Shown in pieces: positions 37,739 through 47,273 of a DNA stretch of 64,000 bases; within the stretch, counting starts at the first letter, position 1, and each line of letters starts with the position of its first letter. A program made the position numbers and the translations under genes. The stretch lies in contig NZ_CP059726.1 in assembly GCF_014117425.1 (NCBI RefSeq), positions 1 through 64,000 of the forward strand, in the 5' to 3' direction. The notes below the pieces were generated by a model that was given only the letters and a program-made list of their open reading frames with translations, did not search any database and had not been told where the DNA came from. The stretch comes from Bartonella sp. HY038 (GTDB lineage: Bacteria > Pseudomonadota > Alphaproteobacteria > Rhizobiales > Rhizobiaceae).

Positions 37739-38545
37739 GTGACACAGTTAAAAGCGGCAATTTTCGATTGGGCAGGAACCACGATAGATTTTGGCTCCTT
37801 TGCACCAATGGGTGTGTTTGTTGAAAGTTTTAAAGCCTTTGATATTGATATATCGATTGGCGAAGCCCGTGCGCCAATGGGGTTGCCAAAACGTGACCAT
37901 ATTGTAGCGGTCTTAAACCAACCACGTATTGCCAAGGCATGGCAGGACACACACGGAAAAACTGCTGATAACACTGATATTGATGCTATTTACGCGCATT
38001 TTTTACCGCTTAATGAAGCAATTGTCCATAATTATGCTAGCCTCATCCCCGGCACTTTAGAAGTTGTAGCAGAACTTCGCCGCCGAGAGATGAAAATTGG
38101 CTCTACCACCGGCTATACACGCTCGATTATGGAGCGTGTTTTACCCCTTACCAAGGCCCAAGGTTATGAGCCAGATAATCTTGTTTGTGCCGGTGATCTA
38201 CCCTTTGGGCGGCCAACACCGCTTAATATGTATCAATGCTTTTTAGACCTTTGTGTGTGGCCGGCGCATCTCACCGTAAAAATTGATGATACCGGCGTTG
38301 GTATTATGGAGGGAGTTGCTGCCGGATCATGGACCATTGGCCTTGCCTTAAGCGGTAATGAAGCAGCTTTAAGCCTTGCAGATTATGAGGCGATGGACAA
38401 AAATACCCGCAATGATCTAATGGCTAAAATTGCACCACGCTTAAAAGCTGCAGGTGCGCATTATGTCATTGAAACTATAGCCGATCTTATACCTGTTATT
38501 GATGATATTGAACAAAGGCTTAAAAATGGCGAACGGCCATTTTAA
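37739..38545 (+). CDS. phnX: phosphonoacetaldehyde hydrolase PhnX
   Basis: PhnX cleaves the C-P bond of phosphonoacetaldehyde to acetaldehyde and phosphate. The 268-residue HAD enzyme has the family's DWAGTT motif with nucleophile D10, the Schiff-base lysine K51 in MGLPKRDHI, GSTTGYTRSIM, and the metal site KIDDTGVGIMEG. The length and motif set are typical. The start is GTG with AGGAAAAAAGC before it. With the upstream flavoprotein it may form a small 2-aminoethylphosphonate utilisation unit in which oxidation replaces the PhnW transaminase; that linkage is inference. Confidence 0.92.
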   Translation: MTQLKAAIFDWAGTTIDFGSFAPMGVFVESFKAFDIDISIGEARAPMGLPKRDHIVAVLNQPRIAKAWQDTHGKTADNTDIDAIYAHFLPLNEAIVHNYASLIPGTLEVVAELRRREMKIGSTTGYTRSIMERVLPLTKAQGYEPDNLVCAGDLPFGRPTPLNMYQCFLDLCVWPAHLTVKIDDTGVGIMEGVAAGSWTIGLALSGNEAALSLADYEAMDKNTRNDLMAKIAPRLKAAGAHYVIETIADLIPVIDDIEQRLKNGERPF

Positions 38546-39148
38546 AAGCATCAATGATCGGTGTTACTTTTTGTACCCATAAGTAAATCTGATGATAATT
38601 CATAAACTACCCTTGATCGCAGTTCCGCGCTGATAAATCGCGCTCATTGCATCATTATAATCAGCAATAATTTTTAAAAAGCTATTTTAACTTGCGGCGT
38701 TAGCGAGACACTGCAAGTGGCATGCTGTGCTGCTAATTGGTTGAGATTTTTGATCGTTGAGAAGGGGTTAAATGCAAAATGCTGACTGTCTTGATTAGGC
38801 TTTGCAATTTAGCACGTTTTACAACTATCGCAGTTTTCGATACAAAACTACGATAACTCATTTTTAAAAATTTTATAAATAAATTGAAAAATTACATTTC
38901 TTTTTTTTCCATATTGAAGTTAAATTATAAAATGGGAAATCATTAAGGGGCAATGATTGGAACTACCTACAAATTTATTAAAAATAATAATGATGATGAG
39001 TAAAGAAACGCATCTTTAATAACTAAATTTAGCTCATAAATGCGGTATGCGTTATTAATACTTGACTATTTAACTACGAGGTAGAAGCCATTTCACGTGC
39101 TTTTCTTAAAGATTTATCATAGATTTATTCAAGGAGGAGGAATAAATT
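38546..39148. other. intergenic region, 600 bases
   Basis: No gene or relic that I can support. The 3' end contains the very strong ribosome-binding site (AAGGAGGAGG) of the following aminotransferase gene; the rest is AT-rich and unassigned. Confidence 0.4.
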
Positions 39149-40327
39149 ATGGTTAATTTTGATGAGACTATTGATCGCAAATCTTCAAATTCAATGAAAT
39201 GGTCATATCCTGATCGTTTTTTGACAAAGCAACAGGTGCAGTTAGATCCACTCCCTATGTGGGTTGCGGATATGGATTTTAGGGTCGCGCCTTGTATCAC
39301 TTCTGCTCTTCAAAATGTATTAGATCATGGTGTTTTGGGTTATAGCGGTGTGAGTGCCTCCTATAGGCAAGCAATAACAACATGGCAAAAAAAGCGTCAT
39401 AATTGGCATACTGATCCTGACTGGCTTGTGCTTAGCCCCGGCATAGTTACTATGCTTAACATGATTATACAGGCTTTTACCACGCCCAATGATAGTATTT
39501 TGGTGCAACCACCTGTTTACATCCATTTCCACCAAGATGTTATCACCAATGGCCGCAAGCTTGTTACTGCCCCGTTACAACTTGTCGGCGAACGATATGT
39601 ATTTGACGCAGAGCTTTTTGAAAAGGCCATCACGGCGGATACAAAATTATTTATTTTATGTAATCCCCATAATCCAACCGGTAATGTTTGGTCATCTGAC
39701 GAGTTAAAGACCATGGGTGATATATGTGCCGCCCATAATGTAATTGTTGTATCTGATGAAATTCATGGCGACCTCATTATGGATCCGGGCAAAAAATTTG
39801 TACCCTTTGCTTCACTTGGTGATGAATATGCTCAAAATGCGATTATTTGTACGGCGGCTAGCAAATCTTTTAACCTTGCCGGTTTGCAATGCTCTAATAA
39901 TTATATTGCAAATCCAGTTATAAGGGAAAAGCTAACCGCCCATATGAAGACTTGCGGTTTAAACTTGATTAATATTATGGGCATGGTGGCGACTGAAGCT
40001 GCCTATAGCCAAGGAGAAGAGTGGCTAGATGACTTATTAAAATATGTTCGTGAAAACCAACAAATATTTGCTTCAAAAGTTAATAATTCTAATTTGCCAC
40101 TCACCGCATTACCAATGGATTCTCTTTACCTATCTTGGCTCGATTGTCGGCAATTGAACTTATCAGCCGAAGATCTAAACGATTTTTTCCTAACCAAGGC
40201 TGGGCTATGGTTTGATGATGGGCGCAAATTTGGTCAAGAAGGACATGGTTTCATGCGGGTTAATCTTGGTTGCACCCGCCAAACATTAAATGAGGCTTTA
40301 AAGCGATTGGAGGCGGCATTTCAATAA
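39149..40327 (+). CDS. MalY/PatB-type cystathionine beta-lyase/aminotransferase
   Basis: A 392-residue fold-type I PLP enzyme of the MalY/PatB C-S lyase group, which converts cystathionine or cysteine conjugates to thiol, pyruvate and ammonia. Marks are LPMWVADMDF at the N-terminus, the GVLGYSG motif, FILCNPHNPTGNVW, VSDEIHGDL and the PLP lysine K239 in TAASKSFNLAG, followed by the conserved RVNLGC near the end. It has a near-consensus AAGGAGGAGG ribosome-binding site. An amino-acid transporter gene follows after 47 bases, so uptake and breakdown of a sulfur amino acid is a reasonable guess. Confidence 0.87.
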   Translation: MVNFDETIDRKSSNSMKWSYPDRFLTKQQVQLDPLPMWVADMDFRVAPCITSALQNVLDHGVLGYSGVSASYRQAITTWQKKRHNWHTDPDWLVLSPGIVTMLNMIIQAFTTPNDSILVQPPVYIHFHQDVITNGRKLVTAPLQLVGERYVFDAELFEKAITADTKLFILCNPHNPTGNVWSSDELKTMGDICAAHNVIVVSDEIHGDLIMDPGKKFVPFASLGDEYAQNAIICTAASKSFNLAGLQCSNNYIANPVIREKLTAHMKTCGLNLINIMGMVATEAAYSQGEEWLDDLLKYVRENQQIFASKVNNSNLPLTALPMDSLYLSWLDCRQLNLSAEDLNDFFLTKAGLWFDDGRKFGQEGHGFMRVNLGCTRQTLNEALKRLEAAFQ

Positions 40328-40374
40328 AACACTACATAAATCCGTAAAATTTTATAAAATAAAGGGGAAATATT

Positions 40375-41658
40375 ATGGATATAAGTTCAACAACTGCTTT
40401 AAATACCAGCAAAACCGAAAAAATTCCGTTTACCCGCTATGATCTTGGTTGGGTAGTCTTATGCATCGGTATGGCAATTGGTGCAGGAATTATTTATCTA
40501 CCAATTCAAGTGGGATTAAAAGGCATATGGGTATTTTTGGCCGCCTTATTGCTTGCCTACCCTGCGTGCTATTGGATGCAAGCACTTTATTTAAAAAGCC
40601 TTTCCGAAACAAGTGAATGTGAGGATTACTCCAATGTAATTAGCCAATATCTTGGCAAAAATTGGGGGGTGGTACTCGGTGTTTTATACCTTCTTATGCT
40701 GTTTAAAGGCATTTTAGGATATTCCCTTACTATCACTATTGATAGTGCTAAATATCTACAAACTTTTGGCGTTACGGAAGGGCTTTTATCCCAAAATATC
40801 TGGTATATTTTAGGATTGCTAACATTTTTGGTGTTGATTGCTGCCCAAGGCGAGCGGCTGCTCTTTAGAATTTCTGGCCCAATGGTGGTCGCCAAAGTAG
40901 CTATTGTGGTATTATTTGGCATCGTCATGGTACCCTATTGGGACTTTTCCAATATTCCAGGCTTTCCGCCAGTACTCTCTTTTGTTAGGGATACAATTTT
41001 AACTTTGCCATTTGCGCTATTTTCTATTTTATTTCTGCAAATTCTAAGCCCAATGAATATTGCCTTTCGCAAAACTGAACCAGATCCACAAAAAGCAACT
41101 TATCGCGCATTACGCGTCAACTTGATTGCCTTTATTGTCTTAGTGGTTTGCGTTTTATTTTTTGCACTGTCTTTTACCTTTTCAATTAATCATGAACAAG
41201 CAGTTTCAGCAAAGCAGCAAAATATTTCTGCCCTTGCATTGGCAGCGAGTGTCTTAAGCGGTAAAACGATTGCGATTATGTCGGTACTGCTTAATGTATT
41301 TGCGATTGTAACTGCGTTTTTTGCCATTTTTCTTGGTGTTTATGAGGCGTTTAAAGGCATCATCATAAACCTACTTTCACGCATTATGAATGTGGCGAAT
41401 ATACCTAATTTCATTGTACAAATTGGTATTTGTGCAATTATCATTCTTATTCTTTGGGGCTGGGTGGCTTTAGACTTTTCGGTTATTGCTATGATACAAT
41501 TCCTCTCACCCTTAAATGGCATTGTCGGCTTTATTATTCCTTGTTGTTTAATTTTAAAAGTGCCGGCATTGCGTAAATTTATCACGCCATCTTATTGGTA
41601 TGTATTTGGCTTTGGTGTCGTATTTTGCCTTGCACCATTGCTTAAATTTTTTGAATAA
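40375..41658 (+). CDS. amino-acid transporter, HAAAP family (SdaC/TdcC-like)
   Basis: A 427-residue inner-membrane protein with about eleven helices. The N-terminal GWVVLCIGMAIGAGIIYLPI is the hallmark of the hydroxy/aromatic amino-acid permease family, which imports serine, threonine, tryptophan or tyrosine with protons. AFRKTEPDPQKATYRALR in a cytoplasmic loop is also typical of SdaC-like members. It follows the MalY-like gene closely and has a good ribosome-binding site (AAAGGGGAAATATT). A bidirectional terminator ends the pair. Exact substrate is unknown. Confidence 0.82.
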   Translation: MDISSTTALNTSKTEKIPFTRYDLGWVVLCIGMAIGAGIIYLPIQVGLKGIWVFLAALLLAYPACYWMQALYLKSLSETSECEDYSNVISQYLGKNWGVVLGVLYLLMLFKGILGYSLTITIDSAKYLQTFGVTEGLLSQNIWYILGLLTFLVLIAAQGERLLFRISGPMVVAKVAIVVLFGIVMVPYWDFSNIPGFPPVLSFVRDTILTLPFALFSILFLQILSPMNIAFRKTEPDPQKATYRALRVNLIAFIVLVVCVLFFALSFTFSINHEQAVSAKQQNISALALAASVLSGKTIAIMSVLLNVFAIVTAFFAIFLGVYEAFKGIIINLLSRIMNVANIPNFIVQIGICAIIILILWGWVALDFSVIAMIQFLSPLNGIVGFIIPCCLILKVPALRKFITPSYWYVFGFGVVFCLAPLLKFFE

Positions 41659-41678
41659 AGACATGGCATATTATAAAT

Positions 41679-41710
41679 GGAACACTTCATGGTGATTAAT
41701 GAAGTGTTCC
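41679..41710. terminator. bidirectional hairpin terminator
   Basis: GGAACACTTCAT (41679-41690) pairs with ATGAAGTGTTCC (41699-41710) around an 8-base loop. It lies between the converging permease gene (ends 41658) and aminotransferase gene (ends 41726). Confidence 0.75.
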
Positions 41711-41725
41711 AGTGTCGGTATTGGA

Positions 41726-42910
41726 TTAAGCACTAAGCACTTTAGCAACAGCACTTGCAAAACGTTGACATTCTTGGATTTTTAAGCCTGCAATATTAAT
41801 GCGCCCGCCAGGTACTACGTAAATGGCAAATTCTTTACGCAAGCGATTTACCGCCTGCTCATCAAGCGGTAGGAGGGAAAACATGCCCTTGCCTTTTTCA
41901 ATATAGGCAAAGCGATCAGGTTCAAAAAATACTGCTAATTCATCAGCTAAGCTTTTGCGCAAGCTATTAATGCGCCCACACATAAGCGCAAGTTCCTGAT
42001 GCCAATTTTGATAAAGGTTTTTATCAACTAAAATGCGGCGAACAATTTCTGCACCATGATCTGGTGGCATCGAATAGCTAACACGAGCCACGCGACTTAA
42101 TTGCGATTGCACAGCTTTTTGCGTTGCCCCTTCATGAGAAAAAACAAAGGCAGCGCCGGTGCGCTCACGGTAAAGGGCAAAGTTTTTAGATGCGCTAATT
42201 GCTACTAATCCTGCAGGCAAGGTATGGGTAATAATACGAAGGCCGTCCAAATCTTGTTGTAAATTGCTGCCAAGCCCCAAATAAGCAAGATCAATAAATG
42301 GAATAAGTTCTTTACGTAATAATAAATCAGCCACTTGCTGCCATTGCTCAGCGTCAAGATCAACTCCGGTTGGATTATGGCAGACACCATGCAACAGCAC
42401 AACATCGCCTTTTTGAGCTGTTTCAAGAACTGCCAACATGGCGCTAAAATCAAGGCTTGCAGTTTTTGCGTTATAATAAGCGTAAGTTGCAAAACTATGG
42501 CCGCACGCTTGAAAAATAGCGCGATGATTGCCCCATGTGGGGTTGGGTAACCAAATATTTTTTTTGCCATCAATGGCTAAAAAATCGGCAAGTGCACGTA
42601 AAGCGCCCGAACCACCCGGCGTTTGCAAGCTAGATAGGTTAAGATCATGGCTAAAAATTTTGGTCGCTAAAAGATCAAGAAAGCCCATATTGCCCCGAAT
42701 ACCAAGATAGGTTTTGGTTTTTTCATCGCGCAAAATACCTTCTTCAGCAGCTTTTACTGCTTGCATTATCGGGGTGTCGCCCTTGTCATCGCGGTAAACA
42801 CCCACACCTAAATCAATACAATCTTCGCGTGGATCTTTGCGCAAAAGATCCATTAATGCCAAAATTGGATCTCCATCAGCTTCATGATAGGTGCTTAAAA
42901 AATTGCTCAT
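41726..42910 (-). CDS. aromatic-amino-acid/aspartate aminotransferase (TyrB/AspC family)
   Basis: A 394-residue class I aminotransferase of the AspC/TyrB subgroup. Family landmarks include DLGVGVYRDDKGDTPIM at the N-terminus, NPTWGNHRAIF, LLHGVCHNPTGVDLD, FIDLAYLG and the PLP lysine K242 in ISASKNFALYRERTGA. The C-terminal substrate Arg lies in GGRINIAG. The enzyme exchanges amino groups between aromatic or acidic amino acids and 2-oxo acids. It is divergent from an unrelated region, and an inverted repeat lies about 90 bp upstream. Confidence 0.9.
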   Translation of the reverse strand: MSNFLSTYHEADGDPILALMDLLRKDPREDCIDLGVGVYRDDKGDTPIMQAVKAAEEGILRDEKTKTYLGIRGNMGFLDLLATKIFSHDLNLSSLQTPGGSGALRALADFLAIDGKKNIWLPNPTWGNHRAIFQACGHSFATYAYYNAKTASLDFSAMLAVLETAQKGDVVLLHGVCHNPTGVDLDAEQWQQVADLLLRKELIPFIDLAYLGLGSNLQQDLDGLRIITHTLPAGLVAISASKNFALYRERTGAAFVFSHEGATQKAVQSQLSRVARVSYSMPPDHGAEIVRRILVDKNLYQNWHQELALMCGRINSLRKSLADELAVFFEPDRFAYIEKGKGMFSLLPLDEQAVNRLRKEFAIYVVPGGRINIAGLKIQECQRFASAVAKVLSA

Positions 42911-42999
42911 TTATACCCTATTTCCTATTTTTTTTTACTACCATAATCTTGGCAAGCGTTTATCAGAAATTTAAAAGTTTAACAGCAAAGTGGGCAAAA

Positions 43000-43027
43000 A
43001 ATCTACGAAAATATCTGCACGTAGATT
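43000..43027. promoter_or_regulatory. inverted repeat upstream of the aromatic aminotransferase gene
   Basis: AATCTACG (43000-43007) and CGTAGATT (43020-43027) form a perfect 8-bp inverted repeat with a 12-base spacer, about 90 bp upstream of the start at 42910. It could be a regulator-binding site or the end of the neighbouring transcript; the sequence does not decide. Confidence 0.3.
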
Positions 43028-43058
43028 GTCTACACTTCCTCAAAAAAATGGGCGGTGG

Positions 43059-43421
43059 TTATAGTTTACTTATCCATATGCTTAATAATAACATGGCAAC
43101 AAAAAATAATATGACCAGATGAATTTTTATAATACTAACGATAAGATCTGTCCGTTGGTCTGAAAAACGCCCAGACTGAAGCCCCATACCCCAAAAAATT
43201 GCACCTAAAATAATCAAAACTGGAAAATTGAAGATCAAAGATAATGAATCAACAAAAATTAAAAAATTAAAAATCGAGTAAGTTAAATCTTCTCCTATAT
43301 ATTTAGTAAAAAAAGTCATATTTGCAAAAGATAACATAAATTTAACTATCGCAAGACAATCTATTATTATCGCTATCCAGATAAAAATATTTTTCTTCGT
43401 GGTTACCTGCTTTTTGCTCAT
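43059..43421 (-). CDS. small membrane protein, hypothetical
   Basis: About 120 residues with three to four hydrophobic helices and a basic N-terminus (MSKKQVTTKKNIFIW). I choose the ATG at 43421, preceded by AGAGACATT, because the upstream in-frame ATG lacks a ribosome-binding site. I recognise no family. It is followed upstream by an IS1595 relic on the same strand. Confidence 0.5.
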   Translation of the reverse strand: MSKKQVTTKKNIFIWIAIIIDCLAIVKFMLSFANMTFFTKYIGEDLTYSIFNFLIFVDSLSLIFNFPVLIILGAIFWGMGLQSGRFSDQRTDLIVSIIKIHLVILFFVAMLLLSIWISKL

Positions 43422-43474
43422 AATGTCTCTTAAACTTGTATTATTATAAAAATAATAAAATAACATTTAAAAGA

Positions 43475-43675
43475 TTATTTAACAGATTTTTGCCGCCAGC
43501 ATAAGATCAAATCATTTCTTAAGTGAAATAACTTGCGCAAATAAAGCGTAAGCGTGTTTTCCTTTACGCCTGCAAAAATCGCAGTAGAAAAAGCCGGTAA
43601 ACCCCAAAAGACATACTTAATCAGCTCCACTTGTTTTACTTGTGAAAGACGACTTTTACGCCGTGACTTATCCAT
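43475..43675 (-). pseudogene. IS1595-family transposase, N-terminal remnant
   Basis: The 66-residue frame begins MDKSRRKSRLSQVKQVELIK, followed by a degenerate helix-turn-helix (AFSTAIFAGVKENTLTLYLRKLF). This is the N-terminal DNA-binding part of IS1595/ISXO2-like transposases, where one normally reads an FVAGVTARAA-type helix and GVNKNTA. The catalytic domain is absent. The complementary C-terminal piece of the family is at 3363-3728, 40 kb away, so the two need not come from one copy. Confidence 0.65.
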
Positions 43676-43732
43676 TTGACACCAATGGTTTTTTTTAGCA
43701 ATTTATACCAACTTGTTATTAAAGATGGAAAT

Positions 43733-44014
43733 ATGATGGCGCAGTGGCAAATTGAAAATTGCGGTGATGATGAGTATTGTTTTGCTTATTGTGATTATTT
43801 ATATAATCGCCTCATCCATATTTTAAAATGTGGCATTGATCTTGAGGATGGCATGTATATTGAGGGCCTTGTCCGTTCATTTAAACAAATTCAAACAATA
43901 AATCCTCCTATTTATGATTATTATGCTAAATTGTTTTTGTTTTCTTTATCAGAATATTTTGCTCCAAAGCTCATCAAAAACATGATTGTTGATCATATAC
44001 AAAAAGACAAATAA
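43733..44014 (+). CDS. hypothetical protein, about 93 residues
   Basis: A small soluble acidic protein beginning MMAQWQIENCGDDEYCFAYCDYLYNRL, with four cysteines in its first half and no recognised family. I set the start at ATG 43733, preceded by AAAGATGGAAAT; an earlier alternative start at 43676 would add 19 residues and overlap the edge of the IS relic. A strong terminator follows. Confidence 0.5.
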   Translation: MMAQWQIENCGDDEYCFAYCDYLYNRLIHILKCGIDLEDGMYIEGLVRSFKQIQTINPPIYDYYAKLFLFSLSEYFAPKLIKNMIVDHIQKDK

Positions 44015-44017
44015 AAA

Positions 44018-44037
44018 GCCGGCGAAAATTCGCCGGC
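44018..44037. terminator. bidirectional GC-rich terminator
   Basis: GCCGGCGAA (44018-44026) pairs with TTCGCCGGC (44029-44037), with an A-run on the left and TTT on the right. It separates the converging small gene (ends 44014) from the permease gene (ends 44073). Confidence 0.85.
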
Positions 44038-44072
44038 TTTGTGTATTTAACTACTACTCAATGGGTTGTGAT

Positions 44073-45461
44073 TTATTTTTGATGATAGGTTTTGCGCGCA
44101 AAAGCAAAGAAGCAAACAGCAAGCAAAACAAACCATAATGGTGTATAGATAAGTGCAATACGGGTATCTGCTTCAAGTGACAATAGTGCTAAAATAAACA
44201 CGAAGAACGCCATGACCACGTAACACATAGCAACACCGCCAGGCATTTTATAGATTGAAATCGCATGTTGATCTGGACGTTTTTTGCGATAAACCACATA
44301 GCTGATGAGAATGATTGTCCAGACAAACATAAACAAAATAGCTGAGATGGTGGTCACAACTGTAAATGCACCCATAACGGTTGGAATAATGGATAAAACT
44401 GAATAACCAATCAAGATGCAAAGGCATGAGAATAACAAACCATTAGCTGGGACGCGTTTGCTTGATAATTTGCCTAGAACCTTTGGCGCCCCATCTTTTT
44501 CAGCAAGACCATAGACCATGCGACTGGTTGAGAAAACACCACTATTAGCTGATGAAGCCGCTGAGGTTAGCACCACAAAATTAACAAGGCTTGCAGCAAT
44601 TGGAATACCAATAAGCACAAACATTTCAACAAATGGGCTCTTTGTTGGATCGACCTGATCCCAAGGGGTTACCGACATAATAATAATGAGCGATAAAACA
44701 TAGAAGAAAATAACCCGAATTGGAATTGAGTTAATCGCTTTTGGCAATGTGCGCTCTGGATGTTTCACTTCTGCCGCAGCAGTGCCAGCGAGTTCAATAC
44801 CCACAAAGGCAAAAACCGCAATTTGGAAGCCAGCAAAAAAGCCCATTACACCATTGGGGAAGATATTGCCACCATTCCAGACATTGCTAAGTGAGGTAAC
44901 ATTGCCATTTGGAGAGGTAAAACCGGTAACAATCATATAAACGCCAATGGCAATCAGCGCTAAAATAGCCACGATTTTAATTAAAGCAAACCAGAACTCT
45001 AATTCACCAAATAATTTTACTGCAACAATATTGAGGATAAAAAATGCGGCAACGCACATAAGCACTGGAATCCATGGATTAAGCCATGGCCACCAGAAAT
45101 GCGCATAACCGGCAATGGCAATAACATCAGCAACGCCCGTTACAATCCAACATAGCCAATAGGTCCAGCCGATGAAAAAACCGGCCCAAGGGCCTAAAAG
45201 ATCAGCCGAAAAATCGATAAAGGATTTATATTCGGTATTGGCAAGTAATAATTCACCCATAGCGCGCATGACGAAAAACAGCATAAAACCAATAATCGCA
45301 TAGACAAGCACAATTGATGGCCCTGCCGCGTGAATAGTTTTACCAGAGCCCATAAATAGACCTGTGCCGATAGCCCCGCCAATCGCAATCAGCTGAATAT
45401 GACGATTTTCAAGCCCGCGCTCAAGGTGCTGCTCGTCTGGATTATTTGTTTTTTTTGTCAT
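44073..45461 (-). CDS. cycA: CycA-like D-serine/D-alanine/glycine permease
   Basis: A 462-residue APC-superfamily permease with twelve membrane helices. It matches enterobacterial CycA over long stretches: NRHIQLIAIGGAIGTGLFMG, GFMLFFVMRAMGELLL, KSFIDFSADLLGPWAGFF, FAGFQIAVFAFVGIEL and LTSAASSANSGVFSTSRM. CycA imports glycine, D-alanine and D-serine with protons. The start has a GGGGAAAACTGG ribosome-binding site. A second permease of the same superfamily but different subtype (ProY-like) is at 59587-60972. Confidence 0.88.
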   Translation of the reverse strand: MTKKTNNPDEQHLERGLENRHIQLIAIGGAIGTGLFMGSGKTIHAAGPSIVLVYAIIGFMLFFVMRAMGELLLANTEYKSFIDFSADLLGPWAGFFIGWTYWLCWIVTGVADVIAIAGYAHFWWPWLNPWIPVLMCVAAFFILNIVAVKLFGELEFWFALIKIVAILALIAIGVYMIVTGFTSPNGNVTSLSNVWNGGNIFPNGVMGFFAGFQIAVFAFVGIELAGTAAAEVKHPERTLPKAINSIPIRVIFFYVLSLIIIMSVTPWDQVDPTKSPFVEMFVLIGIPIAASLVNFVVLTSAASSANSGVFSTSRMVYGLAEKDGAPKVLGKLSSKRVPANGLLFSCLCILIGYSVLSIIPTVMGAFTVVTTISAILFMFVWTIILISYVVYRKKRPDQHAISIYKMPGGVAMCYVVMAFFVFILALLSLEADTRIALIYTPLWFVLLAVCFFAFARKTYHQK

Positions 45462-45809
45462 CCAGTTTTCCCCTTAGTTAAAAACTCGATTTTAAAGAAG
45501 TTTGAATGTATAGGATTAGCAAGCCCTTGGCACAATGTAAATTGTTTTCAATTAAAAATAATCACATTTTTGACACAAATTAATTGCGTTTTTTGACTCA
45601 ATTTATTACTTCTAAAGAAGAAAATCGCCGTTTGCGGCACAAATATAACTTAAATATCACCTATTTATATGATTTATTTGGTATTTTAAGAACCAAAACA
45701 TAAGACATATACAATTGTTACCTTGTTACCAAATCGCTACATAAAGCCTACAGCCACGAACAAAAGCCTTTGCTAATTCTGCATTACTTAAAAGTTTGGA
45801 GCAATTGCA
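45462..45809. other. divergent promoter region
   Basis: About 350 bases between the divergent cycA-like gene and the class III aminotransferase operon. It must hold both promoters. TTACCTTGTTACC near 45719 is a short direct repeat of TTACC; no operator can be assigned with confidence. Confidence 0.35.
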
Positions 45810-47222
45810 ATGGCAATATTTCACGGATATAAAGACGGCGAAGCAAACGAAATTGAAAATAATTTACTTCAAGATGAAGCAAAATATTGTTCGTTTGGCG
45901 ATACGGTTCATTACGTCAATCCACCAAAAATCTTCGCCGGCTGCGAAGGGTCTTATATGTACGACCTTAAGGGCATTCCTTATCTTGATTTGCAAATGTG
46001 GTATTCTGCGGTCAATTTTGGTTATGCCAATCCACGCCTCAATGAAGTGCTAAAACAACAAATTGATACTTTACCACAAACTGCTAGTCAATATTTGCAT
46101 CCAACCAAAATTGAGCTTGCAAAAACCATCGCTGTAGACATGAAAAACAAATTCGGTCTTGATGGCCGCGTGCATTTCAATGTTGGTGGTTCGCAATCAA
46201 TTGAAGATTCATTAAAAATCGTACGCAATGCAAAAAATGGCAAAAGCTTAATGTTCGCCTTTGAAGGTGGCTATCACGGCCGCACGCTTGGTGCTTCATC
46301 CATCACATCAAGCTACCGCTATCGTCGTCGTTATGGCCATTTTGGCGAACGCGCAATGTTCTTGCCTTTTCCATACCCATTTCGCCGCCCCCGCGGAATG
46401 AGCGTTGAAGAATATGGCGAACATTGCGTGAATGAATTTGCCCGTCTTTTTGAAACAGAATATAATGGCGTTTGGGATCCTAAGGCAAGCGAGGCTGAAT
46501 ATGCTGCCTTTTATATCGAGCCCTTACAAGGTACTGGCGGTTACGTCGTGCCACCGCGCAACTTCTTCAAAGGCATCAAGAAAGTTCTTGATCAATATGG
46601 CATTTTAATGGTTGTTGATGAAATCCAGATGGGCTTTTATCGCACCGGTAAATTATGGTCAATTGAGCATTTCGGCGTCACCCCTGACGTGCTTGTATTT
46701 GCCAAAGCCCTGACCAATGGACTTAATCCGCTTGGTGGCCTTTGGGCGCGAGAAGAATTGATCAATCCTAAAATGTTCCCTCCAGGTTCAACCCATTCAA
46801 CCTTTGCATCTAATCCGCTTGGCACTGCGCTTGGCTTGGAAGTAATGCGCATGACCGCCGAAACCGATTTTGAAGGCATGGTTATGGAAAAGGGTGCGCA
46901 TTTCCTTGAAGGTTTACAAGATTTGCAAAAACGTCATCCTGAAATTGGCGATGTTGATGGTCTTGGTCTTGCTCTTCGTTGCGAAATTTGTACCGAAGAT
47001 GGCTTTACACCTAACCGTGAATTGCTTGACCGTATGGTTGACATTGGCCTTTCAGGTGATCTTGAATATGAAGGTCAAAAAACCGGTCTTGTTTTGGACG
47101 TTGGTGGTTATTACAAAAACGTTATCACCCTTGCACCATCTTTGATGATTAGCAAAGCGGAAATTGATAAGGCCATTGCCTTGCTTGACCAATTATTGAA
47201 GCGGGCAAAAGCCAGCATGTAA
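45810..47222 (+). CDS. class III PLP aminotransferase
   Basis: A 470-residue fold-type I aminotransferase of class III (ornithine/4-aminobutyrate/diamine type). It shows FNVGGSQSIEDSLKI, FEGGYHGRTLGASS, IEPLQGTGGYVVPP, VVDEIQMGFYRTGKLW and the PLP lysine K299 in VFAKALTNGLNPLGG, with THSTFASNPLG in the active-site loop. It is the first gene of a cluster with a GNAT/FemAB-like acyltransferase (52 bp downstream) and an arginase-family enzyme. A basic amino acid, diamine or guanidino compound as substrate would fit that context, but this is inference. Confidence 0.85.
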   Translation: MAIFHGYKDGEANEIENNLLQDEAKYCSFGDTVHYVNPPKIFAGCEGSYMYDLKGIPYLDLQMWYSAVNFGYANPRLNEVLKQQIDTLPQTASQYLHPTKIELAKTIAVDMKNKFGLDGRVHFNVGGSQSIEDSLKIVRNAKNGKSLMFAFEGGYHGRTLGASSITSSYRYRRRYGHFGERAMFLPFPYPFRRPRGMSVEEYGEHCVNEFARLFETEYNGVWDPKASEAEYAAFYIEPLQGTGGYVVPPRNFFKGIKKVLDQYGILMVVDEIQMGFYRTGKLWSIEHFGVTPDVLVFAKALTNGLNPLGGLWAREELINPKMFPPGSTHSTFASNPLGTALGLEVMRMTAETDFEGMVMEKGAHFLEGLQDLQKRHPEIGDVDGLGLALRCEICTEDGFTPNRELLDRMVDIGLSGDLEYEGQKTGLVLDVGGYYKNVITLAPSLMISKAEIDKAIALLDQLLKRAKASM

Positions 47223-47273
47223 TTTCGTGCGTCGCAATCCCTAGTGATAGGGTGAGAAAAAGAGGTTGTTCAA

